Shown: in pieces, positions 57,559-64,000 of the stretch
Numbering within the stretch: position 1 is the first letter of the stretch
Layout: each line of letters starts with the position of its first letter
NCBI RefSeq assembly: GCF_000701705.1
Contig: NZ_JNJP01000002.1
Span: forward strand, 124,001 to 188,000
Source: Bilophila wadsworthia ATCC 49260
GTDB lineage: Bacteria > Desulfobacterota > Desulfovibrionia > Desulfovibrionales > Desulfovibrionaceae
Direction of reading: 5' to 3'
DNA: 64,000 nt
Translations under genes and position numbers: made by a program
Notes under the pieces: model-generated
What the model was told of the DNA's origin: nothing
The model's database searches: none
The model's input: the letters and a program-made list of their open reading frames with translations, nothing else

Positions 57559-59718
57559 TTACACCGCGGGCGGCGGCAATTCCGCCACAAGCCGGATACT
57601 TGCGGTCAGTTCCTCAAGCTGGAAATGCGGCCTCAGGAAGATCACACACTTGTACGCGCCCGGATTCCCGGGATCCTCGCTCACGTCCACGCGGGCCTCA
57701 CGCAGCGGATAGCGCGCCTTGATGTCGTCCCCGGCGTCGTCGGAGAGCAGGACATACTGGCTGATCCAGTTATTCAGATACTTTGACACGTTATCCGCCG
57801 TCATGAACGACCCCACCTTGTCCCGCATGTTCGCCTTGACATAATGCGCGAACCGCGATGCGTTCAGCAGATAGGGCAGCCGCGCCGAGATCCGGGCGTT
57901 GGCGTTGGCCGTGTCGGAAGTGTAAACCGGCGGCTTGTGGACCGTCTGGCCGCTGAAGAAAGCCGCCTTGTCCGAATTCTTGCGGTAAATCAGGGCGATG
58001 AATCCGAGATCCGAAAGCTCCTTTTCGCGGCGGTCGGTGATGCTCACCTCGGTGGGGCACAGCGCCACCGTCTCGCCGTTGGTCTGGCGGTACTTGTAGA
58101 CGTTGAGGTTTTCCACGGCCCCGCCGCCCTCATAGCCCCGGATCGCCGCCGTCCAGCCGTACTTGGCAAAGGCCGCCGTGATGCACGCGGCAAGGGCGAA
58201 AGCCGTGTTGCCCCAAAGGTAACGGTCTGGGGACGGCCCGGCGACATCCTCCTCATAAACGAAGGTTTCCACGGGATCGGTGTCGTTGCCATAGGGCAGA
58301 CGCATCAGCAGATGCGGAAGGCAAAGGGTCACATAGCGGGAATCGTCCTTCTCGCGGAACGAACGCCATTCGATATAGTCCGCGCTCTGGAAAATCTTGT
58401 GCAGATCGCGTGGCAAGGGCAGATCGGTGAAGCTCCCCAGCCCGAAAAGCTGCGGCGACGCGGCACTGAGCAGGGGGGTGTGCGCTGCGGCGGCTACTTC
58501 CGCCATCTTCTGGAGCACGCCGAGGTCCACCGCCGACAGGCCGTATTCATGGACATGGAGCAGGCAACTGTAGGGCTCTCCGCCGAACGTGCCGTACTCC
58601 TCCTCATAGACCCGCTTGAACAGCAGGCTCTGGTCGAACTCCACGGCCCGTTCCAGATCCGTACGCAGTTCCTTGAAGGAGGCGTTGAACAGCCGCAGCT
58701 TGAGCCGATCGCTCGTCTCCGTGTTGAACACCAGATAATGAAGGCCACGCCAGACGGCTTCAAGCTCCTGGAATGCCTCGGCATGTAGAATGGCGTCGAG
58801 CTGGCACGCAAGGAGCTTGTCCTTGCAGGCCACCCGTTCCGTCAGCATCCCCAGCATACTCCCGCTTGCGGGCAGCGTGAACGGATTGTCCTCATGTTCG
58901 GCAAGGCACGCCGCCAAACGCGCATCAGCGACTTCCCGCTGGCGCTTATCCTCATCGGGGTCTCCGGAATTGCGGACCATCGCGGCGGCGAAGGACTCGG
59001 TTTTCGCCTTCCGTTTCTCGTCCAGCTTCTTCTTGGCCTCTGACGCCTCCGTTTCGGCTCGCTGAACGTCTTCTTCAGCGGCCTTTTGCTTTTCTTGGTC
59101 CTCTCCGGCCTTGCTCACGGCATCACGGGCGGCGTCCACAGAAGCCAACGCCTCCTTGTACGCCTTCCGCAACGCGTCCAATTCCGAGACAGAGTCACCG
59201 GTAGGGAACAGCATCTTCTGCAGGCTGGCCTGTAAAGCGTCGTTGCCGTCCAACTTGGCGGCAAGATCCTGCAACAGATTGCGGCGCTCAAAAAACGCTG
59301 CCAGCGTCTCGACGTTTTTCACCAAACACTCGGGCCTGAAATCGTCCAGCTTCTCAAACCGCAGCGCACAGGAGAACGCCGCCTTCTCAGGCTCAACGCC
59401 TCCTTCCCGCCACGCCGCACTCGCGTCTTCAGTAATGAAGCGGTCCAGCCCGGAAAGCTTGAGCGCGGGGGCAACGGTTTTCATGATGTCGTCAAAATTG
59501 TCCCGGTCGACGGCGGCAAAAGTACGCAGCTTGTACTCGGGCACCGGCGGAAGCCCCAGATCTTCCCGAACGGTCCTGTCACCCGCGAGATCCGCCATAA
59601 TGCCCATGACAAAGGGAAGTTCCTTCTTGACGATGGCATCGCCCACTTCCACGTCATAGGTAATCTGTACGCGCGGCGGGCGTACCCTGCCGAGCCGCTT
59701 CTGGATCGATTCTCCCAT
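57559..59718 (-). CDS. tssBC: Fused TssB-TssC contractile sheath protein
   Basis: A single 719-residue frame containing both sheath subunits. Residues 1-170 are TssB/VipA: SIQKRLGRVRPPRVQITYDVE, PFVMGIMADLAG and FFERRNLLQDLAAKLDGND. Residues about 176-265 form a charged coiled coil (AEEDVQRAETEASEAKKKLDEK) not found in either family. Residues about 290-719 are TssC/VipB: LDAILHAEAFQELEAVWRGL (307-326), ADYIEWRSFREKDDSRYV and LNNWISQYVL, with the usual C-terminal handshake strands. The two proteins are normally separate genes forming a 1:1 complex. The junction was read through without a stop. AAGGAG precedes the ATG. Confidence 0.93.
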   Translation of the reverse strand: MGESIQKRLGRVRPPRVQITYDVEVGDAIVKKELPFVMGIMADLAGDRTVREDLGLPPVPEYKLRTFAAVDRDNFDDIMKTVAPALKLSGLDRFITEDASAAWREGGVEPEKAAFSCALRFEKLDDFRPECLVKNVETLAAFFERRNLLQDLAAKLDGNDALQASLQKMLFPTGDSVSELDALRKAYKEALASVDAARDAVSKAGEDQEKQKAAEEDVQRAETEASEAKKKLDEKRKAKTESFAAAMVRNSGDPDEDKRQREVADARLAACLAEHEDNPFTLPASGSMLGMLTERVACKDKLLACQLDAILHAEAFQELEAVWRGLHYLVFNTETSDRLKLRLFNASFKELRTDLERAVEFDQSLLFKRVYEEEYGTFGGEPYSCLLHVHEYGLSAVDLGVLQKMAEVAAAAHTPLLSAASPQLFGLGSFTDLPLPRDLHKIFQSADYIEWRSFREKDDSRYVTLCLPHLLMRLPYGNDTDPVETFVYEEDVAGPSPDRYLWGNTAFALAACITAAFAKYGWTAAIRGYEGGGAVENLNVYKYRQTNGETVALCPTEVSITDRREKELSDLGFIALIYRKNSDKAAFFSGQTVHKPPVYTSDTANANARISARLPYLLNASRFAHYVKANMRDKVGSFMTADNVSKYLNNWISQYVLLSDDAGDDIKARYPLREARVDVSEDPGNPGAYKCVIFLRPHFQLEELTASIRLVAELPPPAV

Positions 59719-59763
59719 AGATACGCTCCTTGACGCTTTTTCGCGGCGTGGGCCGAAAAAAGG

Positions 59764-60798
59764 CTATTCTTTGGTCATTCCGAGCAATTTTTTGATGGAG
59801 GCGAGGTTCTCCCCCTGCCCCAGCAACTCGTCGAGCAGTTCCGACAGCGTCATGCCGCCCCACGAGACGGCCCGTTTCACCAGCCAAGGGGCGGGGCTGT
59901 GCGGCTCTGTGCGCATGAGGTAATCGGCGATGGCGGAAAGGGAGGCATACGCCTGTTCCCGCGAGGAGAACGATGGCGGTGGCGGCGAAGACAAAGAGGC
60001 GGGAGAGGAAGGTGGGGATACGAGGGGATCTGTCCCGGCGGAGGGATGCCACGCGAGCACCCGCGCGTCGATGTGCTCCAGCCTGTCCCGCAAGGCATGA
60101 AAGCTTGGCGCCTGCCCGCCGCAAAGCGCGTCGGCGGCGCGGGCGAGTTCGTCCAGCGCCAGCAGCGCTTCACGCAACTGCCCGTGCAGGGAGGCGTGGA
60201 AGGCCGGGGAAGTCTGTGTCCCGGCAAGGTTCAGCATACGCCGGGCATCGCCAGCTACGCCGTTCTTGCCGTTGCCGTTCTGGATGCGCTCGCGGTGCTC
60301 CATCGCCATCCAGTCCGCATAGGTGGCGGCAGGGACGTCCGGAGAGGCTTCCGTGATGGGCAGAGAGGCGGCCCGCTCGGCAAGGGTGGAGTCAAGCCAT
60401 GCCAGCCGCGCCAGCCGTGCCTCCTGATCGCTTCCTTCCGGCTGCGGGTGCAGCCCGTCCCCAAAGCCGGAACACAATCCGGCGATCATCCTGAGCCCGC
60501 CCGGCAGGGAGGCAAAGCCATACCGCATGAGCGCGGCCTCGCAGGCCCATCCGGCAACCTGCATATCCTTGGAGCGCTCCCGGAGCACCCCGAGGGACAA
60601 CGACAAGGCCTTATCCCAGTCTGCCCGCTTGAGTTCCCGTTCCCAGACCCCCTGCGGAAGGCCGGGGTCATCCTCCCGGCGCGCCTCTCTGATGGCGGCG
60701 CAAACGGGATCATGCGGCAATGCCGGACCGTACGGATCTTCGCCAAACGGATGCAGACATGACGCCCAGTCGACAAAATCTGACTTTGCTCTGGACAT
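59764..60798 (-). CDS. tssA: T6SS cap/assembly protein TssA
   Basis: A 344-residue TssA of the short class. The ImpA N-terminal domain (about 15-140) shows GEDPYGPALPHD, WDKALSLSLGVLRERSKDMQVAGWACEAAL and GLRMIAGLC. The middle holds the spacer with Pro/Ser-rich residues (about 260-275). The C-terminal region carries AYASLSAIADYLMRTEPHSPAPWLVKRAVSWGGMTL, typical of the VasJ-like C-terminus. It organises tube and sheath polymerisation at the baseplate or distal end. It is the first gene of the leftward T6SS row, reading away from tssJ across a 94-base AT-rich divergent region. Confidence 0.9.
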   Translation of the reverse strand: MSRAKSDFVDWASCLHPFGEDPYGPALPHDPVCAAIREARREDDPGLPQGVWERELKRADWDKALSLSLGVLRERSKDMQVAGWACEAALMRYGFASLPGGLRMIAGLCSGFGDGLHPQPEGSDQEARLARLAWLDSTLAERAASLPITEASPDVPAATYADWMAMEHRERIQNGNGKNGVAGDARRMLNLAGTQTSPAFHASLHGQLREALLALDELARAADALCGGQAPSFHALRDRLEHIDARVLAWHPSAGTDPLVSPPSSPASLSSPPPPSFSSREQAYASLSAIADYLMRTEPHSPAPWLVKRAVSWGGMTLSELLDELLGQGENLASIKKLLGMTKE

Positions 60799-60892
60799 AA
60801 TAAACCCTTCGTTATAAATTAGCTTCTAATATAAAGAAAAACATAGAGTCAACACTTTATTCTATTTTTGTCTTTCTCATGGCTATAACAGT
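60799..60892. promoter_or_regulatory. Divergent promoter region of the T6SS
   Basis: 94 AT-rich bases between the tssA and tssJ starts, the only gap from which both T6SS transcripts can begin. TATAAA/TATAAT-like hexamers occur in both directions, but I cannot fix a single promoter pair. Confidence 0.5.
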
Positions 60893-61561
60893 ATGATTCG
60901 ATTCTTAAAATTCCATATTGCCGTCTTATTGGGCGTCATTGCGCTGTGCAGCGGCTGTTCCGCGCCGGAGCCCCCTCCTCCGACGCCGCCCGAAAATGAT
61001 GTGCCGTGGGTCTACGAACCCGACGCTGTGGTATTGCGCATCTCCGCCGACGAGCGGCTCAACGAGCATGAGGGCGAACCGTCCAGCCTGATGCTGTGCG
61101 TCTACGAACTGGCGACCCGAGAGGGAGTGGACAAAAGGCTCGCCAGCCCGGAGGGATTCGCCGAGCTGTTGGCCTGCGGGCGTTTCGACGATTCCGTGGT
61201 GACGAGCCGGAGGCTCTTTTCGGATCCCGGTCAGGCACAAAACCTTTCTCTGGACCGGGAAGAGGGTGTCCGCTGGATCGCGGTGATCGCCGGGTACTTC
61301 CACGGGACCCCCGCCCACAGCGCCCGGGTTGTCGCCGTGCCCGTGCGGAAAATCGTCGAAGGCTGGGTGCCGTTCTTCAAAGACACCCGCCACGAACCAG
61401 GACAGACGATCATCCCCATACGCCTCGGCCCGGCGGAACTGATGGGAGGGGAACCCCCGCAGGCCCAAGCGGGACGGCAGTCCTCTTCAGCGCTGGCTGA
61501 ACGTATGCCATTAAGGAGGACTCCGCCGAAGGACGGCCAGAAACCTGTGGGCCAAAGTTAG
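60893..61561 (+). CDS. tssJ: T6SS outer-membrane lipoprotein TssJ
   Basis: A 222-residue lipoprotein anchoring the T6SS membrane complex to the outer membrane. The signal peptide ends ALCSGC, giving lipidated Cys22. The mature part follows the TssJ transthyretin-like pattern: VVLRISADERLNEHEGEPSSLMLCVYELA, followed by a loop, FSDPGQAQNLSLDREEGVRWIAVIAGYF (the strand series contacting TssM), and VPFFKDTRHEPGQTIIPIRLG. The C-terminal 40 residues are a Gln/Ser/Pro-rich extra tail. Its stop lies six bases before the (AG)16 tract. No clear ribosome site precedes the ATG. Confidence 0.9.
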   Translation: MIRFLKFHIAVLLGVIALCSGCSAPEPPPPTPPENDVPWVYEPDAVVLRISADERLNEHEGEPSSLMLCVYELATREGVDKRLASPEGFAELLACGRFDDSVVTSRRLFSDPGQAQNLSLDREEGVRWIAVIAGYFHGTPAHSARVVAVPVRKIVEGWVPFFKDTRHEPGQTIIPIRLGPAELMGGEPPQAQAGRQSSSALAERMPLRRTPPKDGQKPVGQS

Positions 61562-61564
61562 AGT

Positions 61565-61599
<35 letters not shown>

Positions 61600-61669
61600 G
61601 TTTTACCATCCGTTTTGATTGACGCGGGTTCCCCGAAGGCACCGCGCAAACCATATTGGGAAGGCCGAC

Positions 61670-63076
61670 ATGCAGCCTCAACGTCCGGTATACTGGTATT
61701 CGGGACAATTCCTCGAACCGCAGCACTTCCAGCAGGCTGATGCCTTTCATGCCTCGGAACGGGCGTCGCTGCTCCAGTCGGCGCAGCCGTGCTTCTGGGG
61801 CGTGGGCAACCTGGATGTGGACGAAGCGGCGCTTGCCGAGGGGCGGATTCTCGTCCGCAGCGGGATAATGCGTTTTCAGGATGGCACCGAGGTTGTAATC
61901 GCCGCCGTGCCGGAAGACGGCAACGCCATCCTGCCAAGCCGGGGTTTCCGCGAAGCATGGACGGACCCACATATGCCGTTTACGGTGTTTGCCGGCCTCC
62001 CGCCGTTGAAACCCTATGGCAACGTCGCCGGGATTCCATCGTGCATGCGGGACGGAGGCAGGCTGATCGGATGCGATGCGGACACCTTGCCCGAAGCGCC
62101 GGGCCGTTATCTTTGTCCGAACAGCGACGACAGCATAGCCGATCGTTACGCCCTGCCCCTTGCCACGGAAAGCCGGAGGGACATGCCCGTGCGCACGCTC
62201 TATCTTTATCCCCGCCTCTTCTGGGAAAACGAAACCACCGACCGCCCGGATTGGCTGTTTCTGCCGTTGTTGCGCCTCACGGACGAAGGCTCCGGACCGC
62301 GCCCTGATCCCGCCTATGCGCCGCCTTCCCTCTATGTGGAGGCCAACCCCGTGCTGCGCGGGCTCGCGCGCGGACTCGAAGCCCGGCTTGCCGCAGCCAT
62401 CCGGCGCCTTGAGCCAGCCCGGCGGCGCGGACTCGATGAGCCCGCAACCTCCAGACAGCTTCTGCTCGTGAATGCGGCGCGGACGCTCTCCGAGCTGCGC
62501 CACGCGCTGGCATGGCCCGGAACCGCCCCCCATGAGCTGTTCGGGCTGCTCCGGAACGGCTTTGCGGCGGCAGCGGCCTGCGTCGGGATTGCAACGGCGG
62601 ACGCCATGCCCCTCTACCGCCATGACGATCCGGCTGAAAGTTTCCGCAGCCTCGACAGTCTGTTGCGGGAGATCCTGCGCGGCCTGCTCCCGGAAACGGC
62701 GGCGGTGGTCCGCTTCCGTGCGGACGGCGAATTCCTGCGAGCCGAACTCCCCGAAGGTCTGGGCCGGACACAGGCCCTACTCGTACTCCAAACCGAAGAA
62801 ACCGTTTCCTCCTTGCTCAATGAGGGACGCCTTGTGGCCGATGCTCCGGACACCCTCCCCGCCACGCTGGCCCAGGCCATCGCCGGAGTCCCGCTGCGCG
62901 AAATCCCCGCTCCGCCGGGCCTGCCGCAACGGGATGGCATCCACTATCTGGAGCCCGACGCCCGTTCGGAGCGCTGGCAGGCGGCGCTGCGTTCCGGAGC
63001 CCTCGGAGTTGCCCTCTTCCCCCTGTGCGGCCCTGCCCTACCCGGTCACCTTCGCCTGCTTTACTTGAGGAATTAA
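61670..63076 (+). CDS. tssK: T6SS baseplate-to-membrane connector TssK
   Basis: A 468-residue TssK protein connecting the baseplate to TssL/TssM. The diagnostic N-terminus VYWYSGQFLEPQHFQQADAF is at residues 7-26, with the family's PxxFWG (PCFWGVGNLD) next. The shoulder and neck region contains RLEPARRRGL, and the C-terminal receptor-like domain ends LFPLCGPALPGHLRLLYLRN. The ATG at 61670 is chosen because it fits the family N-terminus; an in-frame ATG 51 bases upstream is unlikely. It is preceded by an AG microsatellite and followed after three bases by tssL. Confidence 0.94.
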   Translation: MQPQRPVYWYSGQFLEPQHFQQADAFHASERASLLQSAQPCFWGVGNLDVDEAALAEGRILVRSGIMRFQDGTEVVIAAVPEDGNAILPSRGFREAWTDPHMPFTVFAGLPPLKPYGNVAGIPSCMRDGGRLIGCDADTLPEAPGRYLCPNSDDSIADRYALPLATESRRDMPVRTLYLYPRLFWENETTDRPDWLFLPLLRLTDEGSGPRPDPAYAPPSLYVEANPVLRGLARGLEARLAAAIRRLEPARRRGLDEPATSRQLLLVNAARTLSELRHALAWPGTAPHELFGLLRNGFAAAAACVGIATADAMPLYRHDDPAESFRSLDSLLREILRGLLPETAAVVRFRADGEFLRAELPEGLGRTQALLVLQTEETVSSLLNEGRLVADAPDTLPATLAQAIAGVPLREIPAPPGLPQRDGIHYLEPDARSERWQAALRSGALGVALFPLCGPALPGHLRLLYLRN

Positions 63077-63079
63077 ACC

Positions 63080-63952
63080 ATGCTGCGCGACTGCTTCGGC
63101 CCGTGTTTCCGCCTGATGCTCCGTTTGCCGGATAGCCCGCCAACCGGAAGGACGGACGTGCGCCGGGAGGCGGAACGGCTGCTTGAAGAGGCTGGGCGTC
63201 TTGCGCTGCACGGGCGCGAAGCGGCGACAGTGGAAACGGCCCGGCGCATGGTCGAAGCCTGGATGGACGAAACCGCCCTTGGCATCGCATGGGAAGGCCG
63301 CGCCGCCTGGCTAGGCAATCCACTCCAACGCCGCTGGAGGACGGGACGGAGCGGCGGGGACTGGTTTTTCGACGAAATCCGCCGCCTGTCTCCGCACAGA
63401 GCCGAAGATGCCGAGCTGGCCGAGGTCGCCCTGCGTTGCCTCGGATTCGGATTCCGAGGACATTTTTATAACGATCCCAATGGGCTCGGCCTCGAGCACC
63501 GAGCGCTTGCCGAGCGGTTCGGCTGTACGGCGGTTCCGCTTCCTTTCCCACCCGCTCCATATCTGCCAAGGGAAAACCGCCTGTTCCGGCATGTCGGGCC
63601 TCTGCTGACGGGGCTTTTCGCCGTATTGCTGCTGATCTTTTGGGGCATATGGCAACATCGGCTGAACCGGGAGTATACCGGGAGCCCACAAGTTCCCGCC
63701 GTGAGTGCGGTACATCCCGCAAGCGATAGCCCGCGAACGGGCGGCGCGCGATCCGCCGTATCGCTTTCGTCCCGACCCAGCACCATTATACAAAAAGGAC
63801 GGGAGGCTGTCGGCTCAAAGAAACAACCCATTCCCGACGTGTACGGGGAGTTGCGGAATCGTCTGGCAGGGCGGACGCCGGCCCCCGCGTCGCATGACCC
63901 CGGACACCCCGGTGCGAACAACCGTAACACAACGCCGGGGAGGTCTTCATGA
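63080..63952 (+). CDS. tssL: T6SS membrane protein TssL (DotU family)
   Basis: A 290-residue C-tail-anchored inner-membrane protein of the DotU/IcmH family. The cytoplasmic domain (1-168) has VRREAERLLEEAG, RMVEAWMDETALG, RRWRTGRSGGDWFFDEIRRL and EVALRCLGFGFRGHFY, matching the family core. One membrane helix lies at 172-192. The periplasmic tail (about 195-290) is Pro/Ser/Arg-rich and low in structure; it has no OmpA-type peptidoglycan-binding domain. It forms the trans-envelope complex with TssM and TssJ and binds TssK. The last bases overlap the tssM ATG (ATGA). Confidence 0.92.
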   Translation: MLRDCFGPCFRLMLRLPDSPPTGRTDVRREAERLLEEAGRLALHGREAATVETARRMVEAWMDETALGIAWEGRAAWLGNPLQRRWRTGRSGGDWFFDEIRRLSPHRAEDAELAEVALRCLGFGFRGHFYNDPNGLGLEHRALAERFGCTAVPLPFPPAPYLPRENRLFRHVGPLLTGLFAVLLLIFWGIWQHRLNREYTGSPQVPAVSAVHPASDSPRTGGARSAVSLSSRPSTIIQKGREAVGSKKQPIPDVYGELRNRLAGRTPAPASHDPGHPGANNRNTTPGRSS

Positions 63953-64000
63953 GTCCGTGGAAAGTCCTTGGCTGGCTGCTTGTGGCCTTGCTTTGTCTGT
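63949..64000 (+). CDS. tssM: TssM (IcmF family), 5' end only
   Basis: The first 17 codons (MSPWKVLGWLLVALLCL) are present before the window ends. A charged start followed by a hydrophobic helix, the ATGA overlap with tssL and an upstream GGGGAGGT identify the expected inner-membrane IcmF-type protein TssM by position. Everything else lies outside the window, so the identity rests mostly on gene order. Confidence 0.75.
   Translation, partial: MSPWKVLGWLLVALLCL

Overview
The window is about 60% GC, densely packed, and carries no rRNA, tRNA or CRISPR array that I can see. Gene style suggests a host-associated Desulfovibrionaceae-type (Bilophila/Desulfovibrio-like) Gram-negative anaerobe: duplicated TRAP binding proteins, a split transketolase, an FeS/flavoprotein reductase pair, a BioD-BioA fusion and a type VI secretion cluster. 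This placement is inferred from gene content; no taxonomic marker lies in the window.

Layout. (1) 0.2-10.8 kb, signalling: an OmpR/EnvZ-type pair, a Cache-GGDEF cyclase, a small XRE regulator with a coiled-coil tail, a large PAS/GGDEF/EAL protein whose 3' end runs into a (GA)27 microsatellite, and a PAS-GGDEF cyclase preceded by a second (AG)17 tract. (2) 11.3-18.7 kb: an EamA exporter and a complete tripartite RND pump (OMF, MFP, RND). (3) 19.1-21.7 kb: a periplasmic PQQ-type sugar dehydrogenase and a pirin. (4) 22.1-35.3 kb, a LacI-controlled carbohydrate or sugar-acid locus. The leftward unit is lacI, phosphofructokinase, transketolase N and C, a beta-hydroxyacid dehydrogenase, an SDR, a TIM-barrel isomerase and a class II aldolase. 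The rightward unit is a TRAP transporter with two binding proteins. Four TGAAAnCG-type boxes (upstream of and within lacI, over the TRAP promoter -10, and between the binding-protein genes) tie the two units together. (5) 35.3-41.6 kb: a palindrome-rich spacer, a Crp/Fnr regulator, a GltD-like FeS oxidoreductase, a fumarate-reductase-like flavoprotein and an SLC13 permease. These probably form an import-plus-reduction module for an unknown acid. (6) 41.8-50.1 kb: DUF1232 protein, bioDA fusion and bioB, a hybrid histidine kinase and a DsbA/FrnE-like protein. (7) 50.4-64.0 kb, type VI secretion system: leftward tssA, tssBC (fused), hcp, tssE, tssF, tssG, an unknown gene, vgrG and PAAR; rightward tssJ, a third (AG) tract, tssK, tssL and the start of tssM, which runs off the edge.

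The least ordinary items are the one-gene TssB-TssC sheath protein, the orphan low-GC gene between tssG and vgrG, the three GA microsatellites placed where they could alter protein ends or promoter spacing, the LacI-linked pathway that looks able to run pentose chemistry without transaldolase, the TRAP binding protein lacking the usual ligand-binding arginine, and the reductase/permease module with its structured leader.
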